A stretch of DNA of 64,000 nt, from positions 62,001 through 126,000 of the forward strand of contig WBMZ01014013.1 in NCBI GenBank assembly GCA_013400975.1. The letters are read 5' to 3'. Below the pieces are notes generated by a model that saw only the letters and a list, made by a program, of their open reading frames with translations, was not told the DNA's origin and did no database searches. The stretch comes from Atrichornis clamosus. Lineage: Eukaryota; Chordata; Aves; Passeriformes; Menuridae. The translations under genes were made by a program, and so were the position numbers. Shown one piece after another: positions 49,731 through 61,588 of the stretch. Each line of letters begins with the position of its first letter. Within the stretch, counting starts at the first letter, position 1.

Positions 49731-52700
49731 GGTTGAGCTACACTAAAATCACATCTCTTATCTGGAACTTACTCAGTATTCATACCATTTCTTTTAAGAT
49801 TATGAAAGAAACTGATTCAGCTCCTTTAATAAGTGCTAAAGCAGAATTGCTCCAAGAATCCAATTTTCTGTGAACGAATTGTACAATGAAATTCAGTGTA
49901 GTGTAAGATGTGCCATAGTATCACCAAACCTCTTAAATAACCAGAATACTAAAATAATATTTGCCTTTCTCTTCTCCATTTTGACTGTATTAAGATATAC
50001 TAAAGCTGAGAAGAGATACCAAGTGATAGAGGAATGGACTCAAGGAAAGAAGCCATTCTCTCGGTAATGCAGCTTGCATATAAAAGAGGAAGTAATACAA
50101 TTACTTTAAAAGCTTTCCTTCAGGCACAGTTCATGCTTTCCACTGTACAGTCATCAATCACATGACTCCACTCTCTTGTTTACCCACAGTTTTCCAGTCA
50201 ATATGTCCAAGGATGGATCAGACTCCCATACACGAGCAGGTGACCAAGGGGAAAAAAAAGACTGTTATATATGTGACTCTTCATAAAGAAAACTGACAGC
50301 TAATACAGTAGGATTTAAAACAAATTTTTGTTATTTTGTTTTTGGGTTTTTTTGCTAAGACTTTACAGCCATCCTGTAAAAGCCCTATCAGTACTTGCTG
50401 GGGTACTGGCACAGATTTAGCCACGGGCAAACCTCACAAAGCAGTCCCACCTTCACATATTACTTCAAACTTCTTTTATTTACAAAAGCTACACAAGACA
50501 AATGACTCATTTTCACAGGAAGCAGTAAAAAAAAAAACAACTAAATTATTAAAGCAGTTGTTAGCAAACCTTTAGTGTCTGTGAGGACTAGTAACATATC
50601 TAACATGCAGCCAGGCCTGGCTGCTCTACTAAACTCACTTGACAACTACTTAGTTCAAACCACAAATATGCATCTCTTATACAACTACTAAATGATTCCA
50701 CGTTACACAGGATTTAAATGTTTTCCTTAAAGAAACCGGCTCTAACCATTAAACAAGAGTAAAGAAATTAAGCTTTAACTGAGACTCGGTCAAGAAATGT
50801 TAATGTCCATTCAGGTCAAGAAATCAGTGGTCAATATGTTGAATTTCAGTCATATAAGAAATAACAAAAATAACATCACTATAATTCCCATGCAAAAAAA
50901 AAAAAAAGACAAACAAAGTTTCCTGTGCTATATTTAGTTTTTAATATCCTTGAAAAAAAACCTATTTTTTAAAATAAATTTTATTTATCTTGATTTAAAC
51001 AACCTCCTTGTGTAAATTGACTGAACTCAACTGGGACAATAAAAGAGAAAAAAAGGGAATTAGCCTACTATTTTGCTGAGCTATGGAGGCTTCTTTGGGG
51101 CTGCCAATGTCTTGGGAGAAAACCTGAGGGCCATTCCAGCCTCTTCTAAAACCAAACATTGTTTTTATTGCTGCACACGAGGGAAGAAAGGCTGAGGTGT
51201 GTGCAGTCACACTGCACGTGGGCCAAGGCTCTCACACTTGCAAACAAGGCTGCTGAAAAAGTCTTCTGCCCTCAACATGCATTCCTGGCTCCCTGCCCAT
51301 GCCATCTGCCTGGAATGGCACCGTGCCAGGCTCAAATTGCCGTGACCCTCACTGAGTAATATGATGATGAGATGAGATGAAAAGTCCACTGACAACGACA
51401 TAGATAACAATATGTCCAAAATCACTCTTTAGAGAATAAACTTACCACACTTGCTAAACACTTCTCTCACAGAAAGTAAAGGTTTCAAGTCCCAAGAAAA
51501 AACAAAAACCAAAAAAGAACAAAACAGCAACATGGATGTAACAAATACACAAAAATTAGTCTGCAAAGTCATCTGGAAGTTTCCTAAAAAAATTATTGTT
51601 TGGAAAGTTTGTTTTAGTATCTGCCTTTTCTTTCAAAACCTGGAACCATTATTCGTGATTTCAGACTACAAAAGAAGGAAATATAAAGTTTAAGATTATT
51701 GAGAAGGGAATAATTTTATACCTTAACCTCATCTTTTCTCATAGTGCAGTATTTCCCAGGAAACCACAACTCAGTATCAATGTTATTTTGGAGTCAATGG
51801 TGGATTTCTGCCTGGAATACAGAAACACCTCTATTTAACAGTACCTATTACTCACTTCTCAATTAGAATTATTGCAAATTTTGTTTCATTTCAGATAGCC
51901 TTGCCAGTCATTCCTGCAGAGCAAGAGGGATTGTGAATTTAAAACCACCACGTCCTGCACTCGTATCCTCTTTCATTAGCAGAGCCAGAGCACAGATGCA
52001 CAGGCTCTGGATCCCTGTCACTTGTGAGATGCTGTCCTTTTCTGGATGGCTTTTCCTGGAAAGTTGTGTAGGCTGACAATCTGCAAATCTGAGCATGAAT
52101 GCAAAGACTAGAAACCACCAACTAATTTCCTACTAGAAAGTGCCTTAAAAAACCCTACACATCTTGTGTGACTCCTTTAGAAGAAGGGTTCTCAAGGAGG
52201 AGGGTGTTCTGTTGAAGGACAACTGTTTGCAGTTTTGGTCAAGCTTTATTTTGGACAGTATTCTGCTGTGACAGAAAGGTCACATCACATACGTGCCACA
52301 AATCACCACCACTGGCAGCTATATTTTATCTAGATTATATCTTTAAGAGAGACACCATGAAAACATTTAAAGAAACACTATTTTAAAGGTAAACAACTTA
52401 AAACTTCTATGCAATTATCTTCCATACAGACCCGAGAACTGAAAGCAAATGAATAAAGAAGGAAATGTCTTTGTTGTGTAAAATTTTAGAAAAAGACCGA
52501 AATTGTAATTTAGCAGCATATTATCTTCTAGCATACCTGTCGCATGTTTGCCATATATTCCACCAGTGTATATTCTCATGTCTCTAGACCAATATTTTGT
52601 CTAACCTTAGCAGCATGCAAGTCCATTTTGAACTTTGCAAATTCAAAATTTCTGATCTTTCAGACAAAACAATTCTAAGCAATCTTAATTTCATCACTCT

Positions 52701-55295
52701 AAAACCAAACCTAAATCTTGCAAAAAATATACATTTCATGAAGTCCCTGATATTCCTCAAATTAAATGTAAAATATTTGTATATAAGCATCTTGATGACT
52801 GCATTATAAGATTCCTATATATTGTAATATTCCTATACATTCTTTTCCTAATTATAAACAACACTCATTCAGCACCAAGTAAGGCTTTATTTTTAAGCAT
52901 TAGAGTAAGAGATTTCAATGCAAGCTCAGCATAAAAATCCATTTAAAATTTTGTTTTCACATTAATAACTGAACTTCCTTTTGCCCCAGCAACTCACAAA
53001 TGTCAAATAACTAAATAACACGGTCACAATAATAGCCCCAAACCCAATAAAGAATAAAGCAGCCTTTCTTGCCTGTCAGAGGACCCCATTTTCTATTCTG
53101 AGCAGGCAAGCTGAAAGCACTGCTCTTCTGTCATTCCCTGACAGTTATAGACTAGCTCTGCACCTTATTAAAGATTAAGGTTTGCCCAGGCATTCTCTTT
53201 TGGCCATCTCCTGTCTGCAGTCCAGCATTTATTACAGGGGAGCTGGAGATTAGCACCATACATTCTGCTTGGAAAGAACACCCTGCCTGAAACGAGACCA
53301 CATAACCAAATGTCACCCAGCTATTCAAAAAGCACTCAATGGAAAAACAGAATATTTCACTTAATTCAGTCATTCTAGATAACCGTATCCTCTGGGTTAC
53401 ACATACAAGTGATTTCTCTCATTTAGGCTATTTTTTGTATTCTAAAAACAGACTAAAACTAGTAACAGGTTGCCTTTTCAAGATGAAAAGGGGATTTTTT
53501 TGTTTGTTAAAAAATTATGAACACAATTATGCAAGAGTTATGTAAAGCTCCATTGTGTGGAAACATTTGCTACCTGGTTTTGGTCTGACGGAAGTATTTT
53601 ACAGCAAAAATTCAGTGAGCTGAGCTACTGCACAAAAAATATCACCTTTTGGGAAATTTCCCTAGAACACCATGTCCCAGACTATTTAACAAAGACCATT
53701 ATGAACCATCAATGCTTCTCAGAGGGCATCATGAACAATCACCACCCAATTTTTACCCAAAAACATTACAAAGTTTATGTGATTCCATGGAACTTTTAAC
53801 ACCATTGTCAAACTCACAGTTTGATAAACTGTTTTGTAAGATCAGTAAGAACTAGCAGTACTAGTTAGTTCTCAACTGACATCCTAAAAACATTCACTGA
53901 ATATCATCATACATTTCCAGGCTACCATTTTGCTTCCATTTTACTTCCTCTAACTTTTGAAGACATGCTAAAAAGCAACTGCAAACGGGTCAACTGGCAC
54001 AAATCATAAATAAACAAAATTTCTTTCATTGAAGAGAATTAAAAAGAGAAAAATAAAATTTTCAACAAGTTATGGTGGTTTCTTGTAAAAAAAACCCCAA
54101 CATTTTGAGGACAGATAGAACATGTAATTGCCTTGCACTTCAAATGGGAATTATTCAGTAGTAGAATATTCCATATCTTGCAGCAAAGTTCTACATAAAC
54201 AAATAACACCAAAGGATATTGGAAAGGTTTGGCCCATCTTCAATGGATGCTGCATTAGTAAATGCAAGACAATCATAAACATATTAAAATGCTCAAAATG
54301 AAGGCAGGGATTTCTGTTTGTTTAAGAGGGTCTTGTTTAATACTGGTGATTTAAGGAACAGTTTTATCTGTTCAGACTTCATACTAAGGGCTCTGTCCAC
54401 CCAGGATCTAAAAGAGCAGGACTTCACTGGACTAATGAGTCCATCAATAGCTTATAAAGAATTAGTCAGATTAATGTCAATTTTAACAAAGGAAACTTAT
54501 CAGTCAACTGCCAAAGAGCGAAGAGCTGGAAGAAGCCTCCCTGTGCCCCAGGAACACAGACATTTATTGACTGCTGTGCTCCTCGTGGGCACGGCCAGCC
54601 TTGGGTGGATGTGATGCTACACTCCCTGAACCAACCGCCCTGCCAACTTTCCAAACAGGAACATCCACCAGGGGCTGCTGATTTTTAATAACTTCCAGGG
54701 CTTTGCACCCGCAGCCCCTTCAGAGCACTGTAGCCCCCAGTTCCACCCCCTGGGAGCACTGCAGGGTGCTGGTCTCTGTGTCACATGGTGTTTGTTGTGC
54801 TGGAAAAGGACCCAAAGCGTTATGGGTCACACGCATAAACAGCCCATGACACTATGAACACGGTCTGTTTGCTGTTAAGACAGAAATTAAAACACCGAGT
54901 GTATCTGCTGAATTATTTACTACTCAGCCATGATAAACGTGCTGAAGTGGTATTAATGTCCTGTGTTCCAGCTCCTTTTTTGACAGGTTGTAAACCAACA
55001 CGGATTCAAGAGACTTCCTTCTCAATGCAGGCATGGCTCTCTGATATCAGAACATTGTTGCATTACACTTTTCCTCAGGGAAGGAAATCGATGGAGGCCT
55101 TTCCCGGCTGGCAGCGTGGTGTGGGCTTCCTGTAAAGCATCCCACAACACAGCACTGCAGCCAATTAAAGGCTACACGGTAAAAATAACTCGTGACTGTG
55201 GCATCCTGGGGGGGGATGGAAGAAACTTAAACAGAGGAGGAATAGCAAAGGAAAGGAGAAGAATATTCCACAGTTCTAAAACAATTATTTGCTAT
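49731..55295. other. Unique AT-rich sequence, no gene seen
   Basis: No exon or named repeat is recognised. A GC-richer patch at about 54540-54800 stands out but matches no element I know; it includes CCACCAGGGG at 54667-54676, a partial CTCF core. Frames such as 49095-49445 and 54318-54614 are not supported as genes. Confidence 0.6.
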
Positions 55296-55620
55296 TGATG
55301 CTGAAATATCATTATTCTCAGTATGAGTCAAAATACATTAGCATTCCATCTGCCAATGCTGCAGCAACCATTTTTCTCCATTTCTGTTTGACCTCAAGCC
55401 TTTTATGCATAAATGTCAGGGCTCTTTACAATTAATCATGTCTACCACAGACTAATTGTGGACAACAGTAGTGCAATTAACACAAATTTGCTTCAAATAT
55501 TCATGAACATTCAAAAAGCATTCATTGACACAAGTGTTAGTTACCTAACCACAAAAACTGACAATTCTTTTCTCTTCTCTTTTCAAGCAGCCTCTGCATT
55601 AGGAAGCTGAGCACACCACC
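55296..55620. promoter_or_regulatory. Candidate conserved element with octamer/homeodomain-like sites
   Basis: The stretch contains the perfect palindrome TTTATGCATAAA at 55402-55413, of the POU/octamer type, and TAAT/ATTA cores at about 55427, 55450 and 55474 in mixed orientation. It also has non-repetitive sequence between them. No coding frame explains it. The call is by appearance only. Confidence 0.25.
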
Positions 55621-58600
55621 AAGGGTGATAGCAAGATTGGAAAATATTCTACGAATTCTTAAAATACAATTGCTTCAGTGTGACTTGCTACAAATACATA
55701 CTGGGAGAAAACAAACAAAATAAGAAATATGAAAACTATTCCTCTTTTCATGTTAACAGTAGGTTAATCCAAAGAATATAAAACAACTAAAATGTATTTT
55801 GTGTAGCGAAAAAGACTTATTCCTAAATCTACCTCAATGCAATTTTTTAAAAAAGTATTTCTAAACTTGATTTAAAGAAAATAAACAAGAAAGTCTTCAT
55901 AAATAAGAAACAATTAGACCTGTATTGTTTGTCTTGATTCCTTCTCAGTACTATGCCTGGTTCTGTGCTAGTATCTCCCCAAGAACTAATGGCACAAGTC
56001 TCCTTAAGCATAGAGAGCTATTTGTAAAGCCTGACCTAAACACAGCAGATGTAGATGACATTTTCTTATTTTTTATTTTTTAATACATGTTTTACATTAA
56101 AGAATTTCTTGGACAGTTGTGCTATTTCTAATCAGGCCCCATGGCAAATATTCACCAACCCTCACAGGAATAAACTATTCTCACTTCAAACAATTGTTAC
56201 AGTTTGAATCCAATTGACTCTAGACAAAAGTACTGAGATAATCAGCATATTAAAGCCAACACTATAACCATATGTTAATTATGTAAATGATTCATTTTAA
56301 TCAGCTAGAACCATGTAAAGAGTTACAAGGAATGCAAATGTAGGGAGTTATTAAAAATCTCATTATTATTCATCTTGGTTCCATGCGTGAATGTATCCAT
56401 CCAAACAGATGAATTAATAGTTAGATGAAAGATGAAAGAGCTAGAGGGGAAGTCTGTGGGAAACCATCTGTCTTGCTTTGTATCCCTCCCAGGCTTCAAC
56501 CAGCCTGCAATCCCTACATGGAGAACAACCCCAGAGAAGAGACAGGGACTGTCCACACAGCACCTCAACCGGCAGGCAATGCTTCTGACAAAAGGAAATC
56601 ACAAAAAATCACAACTCTCTCCTCCTAGTCACAAACTGGTCCAGGAGGTGGAAAGGGAAAGCAGAATATTAAGTTCAGATGAACTGTTACAGGAATGGGA
56701 TTCAGTGCTGACCACAAATACACGGCAAGTCTTGATTTATACAAAAGTTGTGCAGTATTTTGAGGACTTATCTAAAGAAAGCCCTCTTATACTTTTCAAT
56801 TAGATGTTAAAAGACATTCAGGACCTACTTTGGTTGCGACCTGTAACCAAACTGGTTCTCTTAACTTCAGCAGAAACCCTGCTTGTGGGACACACAGAAA
56901 TCCTTTTGGCAATGCCACAAAAGTCTGTACTTTGTCTCATTCTTCCGAGGAACGTGGGGGAATTGCAGTGAATGAACTCTTATTCCTGTAATGGTTATTT
57001 TTCACTTACCCCATTCTCCCAGTTCCCTGAGCAAAGAAAATGAATTCTACACAATAGTCATTTGTATGAGAAAACATAAGGGCCAAATGCCTCGTTTATT
57101 CCTGACCGTGCCACTGTTTTGTCAGCACTCTTGGGGCAGTGCAACACCACATCTACTGTATAAAGCAAATTAGGATTAGCTGGAAAGGTGCTGTTTAAAG
57201 CCACAGAAGGAATAAAGGTTTGGCATGCCTCACACCAGTAAGCATGCATTAGGGTAAATCCACCCTGCAATTCTCTTTAAATCTTCCACAGCATTTTATT
57301 TAAAATTAAAAGCACCACTTACTTTTAAAATCCTTGGTTAAAACCAGCACCACTACTCTGCAGATGACACCCGAACTCCATAAACAAAACACATGAAGAA
57401 TACAATTCAATTGTTTAGTTCATTACAACACAGAAAAATATGTACTTTCCCAATAAATTATTTTCATTCTAATATAAAGAGTTAACAGAAGTAATTTAAA
57501 AATATGTTTGCCAGTTTTCAGAAGCTTTATAAAGCTTTGTTCTTCATACTCTAATTCTTTCATGTTTTCCTGCCTGATGTCTCCTAATGCAGTTTCACTG
57601 GAATCGTTCTATTTTTGATCTTTAATCCTTTTATATGTTTTTTCTTTGCTTACTCTTGCATGCCTTTGTAGTTTATGTAATTGGGTCTTTGCACCATTTT
57701 AGCAGGGTTTAGCACTGCGCAGCTTGTCAAATTTAAGCAGAAGTGAGAATAATCTATCACTGCTATAATAAATAAGCGAGTAAATTCACATATCACCAAC
57801 CTAAAGTGAATGTTTGCCACAAAAAATTGTAAACTGCAATTCCTCTCATTCTGCCAAGGCTGGCAAAGCTTTTATACATTTTGTAATCCAGAAACAAATG
57901 CAACCGCACAGAAAGTACTTCAAATCCCTAAAAGTTTATTAAAAATGGCTACACATGTGCAGTGAAACAAGACTTCATTAATTTCTTCTTGAGATACCTG
58001 TGTAAATTCAACTTAGGGAAAAGTGTTTGACAGCTTTGTAACTATTGACTGACATTCTTCAGCAAAGCTCCACTGAGTACAGAGCATGATTTAAGTACAT
58101 CCTGGTGATAATAAACACAGCAAGCAAAAAAGAGCATGCCTGCACCAACTGAAATAAAGAGATTTTTGCTAATGGTAATTTTTAAGCACCTACCAAATCT
58201 CTGATATTTTAAAAATCATTGTAAACTCCACCTTACTGAGAAACTTCAAAACAGTCTTCAAGCATCAAGTATTTTATTATCTTTACAAGAGATTTTGTAT
58301 TGTACAAAATACCATATAATCTACATACAAACTAAAAAAACCCAGTCCTGCATTCCCACTACCCACAGAATTAAAATTACACGAGTCTTCATTACAAGTC
58401 TCCCACAGAACACCACCATTGTATTTTAATTTTATAATATATGCAAATACCTCAAAATCTGACCCTGAAAGGATGAAATCAGCTAAGTTTCACAAAATGA
58501 ATATACAAGAGAAAGAGATATGTCCTCACATGCTCCAGACAGAAATCTCTCTCATATCATTAAATGCAAATGAATCCTTACATGTATGCATGAGACAAAA

Positions 58601-58768
58601 TAGAAAACATACTAAGCAAACCGAATGGAGTTTCCAGCCTTACACTCATGATTTTGTCCACATTACAAGGATCACTTCCTATTTATGCAGGCATTGATGC
58701 ATAAACCACAGCAGAGAGGAGAATGGTGAATCACAGTGAAAAAAAGCAACTGCAGAAAAATTGTATAG
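55621..58768. other. Unique AT-rich sequence, no gene seen
   Basis: No exon, RNA gene or repeat is supported. The plus-strand frames 56425-56628 and 56432-56803 overlap in different frames, start with near-identical DNA and show no domain. A complex stretch at 57640-57780 might be conserved but has no specific signature. Confidence 0.55.
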
Positions 58769-59020
58769 ATAGAACCCCAGAGTGGTTTAGGTTGGAAGGG
58801 ACCTTAAAGCCCATCCAGTCCCACCCCTGCCATGGCAGGGACACCTTCCACTGTCCCAGGTTGCTCCAAGCCCCGGCCAACCTGGCCTTAGACACTCCCA
58901 GGGATCCAGGGGCAGCCACATCTCTGGGCAACCTGTGCCAGGGCCTCCCCACCCTCACAGGGAAGGATTTCTTCCTGATATTTAATCTAAACCTACTGTT
59001 CTTCAGTTTAAGGCCATTCA
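58769..59020 (-). mobile_element. CR1 LINE, 3' end, 5'-truncated
   Basis: This is the clearest repeat in the window. The plus strand reads ATAGAACCCCAGAGTGG, GTTGGAAGGGACCTTAAAG, CCTGCCATGGCAGGGACACC, GGTTGCTCCAAGCCCCGGCC, CTCTGGGCAACCTGTGCCAG, CACAGGGAAGGATTTCTTCC and ends at AGTTTAAGGCCATTC. That is the reverse complement of the CR1 3' end, so the element is on the minus strand. About 252 bp remain. The interrupting frame 58723-59025 is a shadow and not a gene. Confidence 0.95.
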
Positions 59021-61189
59021 GATGATAATATGATAGTTTTAATTTACTAACATCTTGTTTCTCCTTATGAACCCAAAGCAGAAGAAATCACAGCCTTATT
59101 GTCTGTTCTTTCATTATATAAATGGAAAAGTGTAAGTTAACTCTAAAAATATTTCTTTAAAAGATGCTCTATTATCTATATTTTATGTTTGGGAATGAGT
59201 CAAGAGACACTCTTTCATCTTTATACATTTCTTACCACATATGACCCTTTACAAGCTCTCCCCAGTGATGGTCAGAGAGAGGGGAGGAAATTCTCCTTCT
59301 TCCCTGAAATGAACAGTAAATTCTACAAGAACCAGACTTCTTAGTGGTCATCTGGAGCCCCTCACGAGGGGCTGTGAGGCTCCACCACAACTCCATCACT
59401 CACTAACCCTGACCTGCTCACAGGGTTTTTTCTGCTCCACACACCTCAGCACATCAACACTCCTGTGAATAAATAAGGAAAAAAAGCAAAGCTGTTTTTC
59501 AGGGCAAGAAGATTTCTTAAAGCAGAAATGTGGTACATAGGGGAGTTTTTTGAGTCACTTTATACAAAGTGATACAAATAAAAATTGGCAAATAAATCCC
59601 ACTTTTCTAAGGTATATTTATTTCACTTTACTTTTTATTTCTTCATCTCTCTGCTTTTCCATGACCACTTATCTAACTTTTCCTGGTCTCAGACTAATTT
59701 TATCCATGCTTCAGCATTTCAGATGCTATTGTCAATATTAGGGGGACTAGGGGAAAACTTGACAAAATGTCATTGTATTTACTGGGTACTAGGATCCTAA
59801 TTCAGGAAAACACTTCAGCATGTGCTTTACTGTAATTTCAGTGCTTTCTTGAACAGGAATGTTGCTAAACACGTCAAAATGCTTCTTTAGTGGTAGATGT
59901 CAAATATGGATTAATTGCAATTTATAAATGTGACATTGCAGCGCTGTGGCTTTAAAATAACTGAAGAATAGGTGTATTCATAATTCATATTTTGTCAGCG
60001 ATCTTCACACATTTAAAAAATAAAGGAGAAATGGTACATATGAGACAATAATTCTGAAAAGTACAGTGATGATAACTGAGGGAAAATTAAGGTCAGGTAA
60101 CACAGGGGCAGCCCATATGCACTTTGTTTACCGTTTTGCTTTTAATGTAATCAGTTATCCCTACCAATAACACATCATGATTATTGCCCACTGTGCTGAG
60201 GTTACAGACAAAACCATGTTTTTCTTGTGTCTAAACAGTCTATGGCTTTGTGTTGTGATTTCAGTAATGGTGTCCCCTCAGACAGAGGGTGTGATGGAAC
60301 ATTGTACCCGCGCAAAAAGCCGCCCCCGGGACTGCAAGAGTTGGGCACGTCCTACATTAATGTCCAGGCCACAGAGTAAAATGAGGTTTCCTCTTGCCTT
60401 TCTGTAGTAATGGGGATGGGGACATGGTGAGACTGATGTAAACAAACAAACCCAGATGGAAGGGTGTGCTGCTCCTGTTGTTTGGACGTGCAGAGGCACA
60501 GGATACGTGCCTTGATAAAGCCATGCACAGACACTGATACTGTCACACATGCAGCAGCACCTCTAAATTAAGCCTCAGTTGAGCTGCTGAAGAAGAAGGG
60601 ATATGCAAAAATCAGCAAAGAGCTAGCCTGTGCTTTAAACGTTTTTTCCTCCTACTTCACAAAATTTGACAGCCAAAAACGGCAGACAAGGCTTCAGAGT
60701 GCTGATTATTTAAATAGATTACTTTACAAATGTCACTCTCTGCAAACACATAGGCAACATGATTGCTGTTTCTTTCAGCACTGTATTAGAAATAGACTCA
60801 ATAAATGGGATGTTTAAAAAAAAAATCCAAACATTTATGAATCGCTTGAACCAACTGTACTGTGTCTTGTTTACTGCTGCTCTAGGAAGCTTTTCTTAAA
60901 ATAACGTGTTAAATCTCAGAGGGATTATCCTGAAATGAAATTTTTAATAACAGCAAAATAAACTCATCCTTCACAGTGTTCTGTCTCATGACTTACTGTT
61001 AACTCTCACCTCTCCTCCCCATCACACATCTGTACCTACTAGCAAACTTTTATTACCTCCTACTCCAATTTCAAGTATCTGAAGGAAAGTTATGCTTCAT
61101 ACATTATAGTTTGTTCTTCTCAAGAAAAGAAATTTGATACCTAATTCTGCAGATCTAAAAATCTTATCCATAATGGCTCACAACTGTAG
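59021..61189. other. Unique AT-rich sequence, no gene seen
   Basis: No exon is supported. A small cluster of CpGs lies at about 60308-60350, and an inverted repeat at 59353-59384. Overlapping minus-strand frames at 60278-60550 have no recognisable domain. Confidence 0.6.
59353..59384. repeat. Nested short inverted repeats
   Basis: AGCCCCTC at 59356-59363 pairs with GAGGGGCT at 59366-59373. An alternative pairing joins TGGAGCC at 59353-59359 with GGCTCCA at 59378-59384. The two foldings are mutually exclusive. Confidence 0.6.
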
Positions 61190-61588
61190 GAGGCTAGGAA
61201 AAACTCCAGATGGGAAGGAAGACTGAAGGAATGAGGATTGCACTACTACAAGTAGAGAAGGCCGAGGCTGGCATCACTACCTTTAAGTAGATAATGGCCG
61301 ACTATGAAAAGGGTGGAAATACTGCATTTTCTATGCCCACTCTCCATAAAACAGTAGGAGGTTAAATTACAAAAGAAAAGATTTTTGACTCAGACGTTGG
61401 AAAAGAAACCCCTCCAGAGCAGGTGCAAAATGCCTGCAGAGGTAGAGAGGCCCTGTCGTTCAAGACTGGGCTCAACAAACGCCTCTCAGGAATGATACAA
61501 GACAAGTTGATCTTGCTTTCAGGCAGAAAAGTAGATTACGTGATTCCACAAGATTTCTTCCTCCCCTATTTTCCTCTATGTCTTTGAT
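61190..61588 (+). mobile_element. Ancient CR1 LINE 3' fragment
   Basis: About 400 bp follow the order of old sauropsid CR1 ends on the plus strand. There is an AGAGAAGGCCGAGG block near 61253 and GGGTGGAAATACTGCATTTTC with 'tgcccactc' after it. Next come an AAAAGATTT region and GTTCAAGACTGGGCTCAACA followed by CGCCTCTCAGGAATGAT. The end shows TTGATCTTGCTTTCAGGCAG, TAGAT..GTGATT, CTTCC and 'cctattttcctctatg'. Many substitutions and small gaps separate it from consensus, so it is far older than the minus-strand copies. Its upstream edge is uncertain. Confidence 0.72.

Noticed and set aside
58723..59025. Plus-strand frame of 100 codons, resembling the one at 43 kb
   Set aside because: The similarity between the two predicted proteins comes from both being antisense CR1 and not from a gene family.
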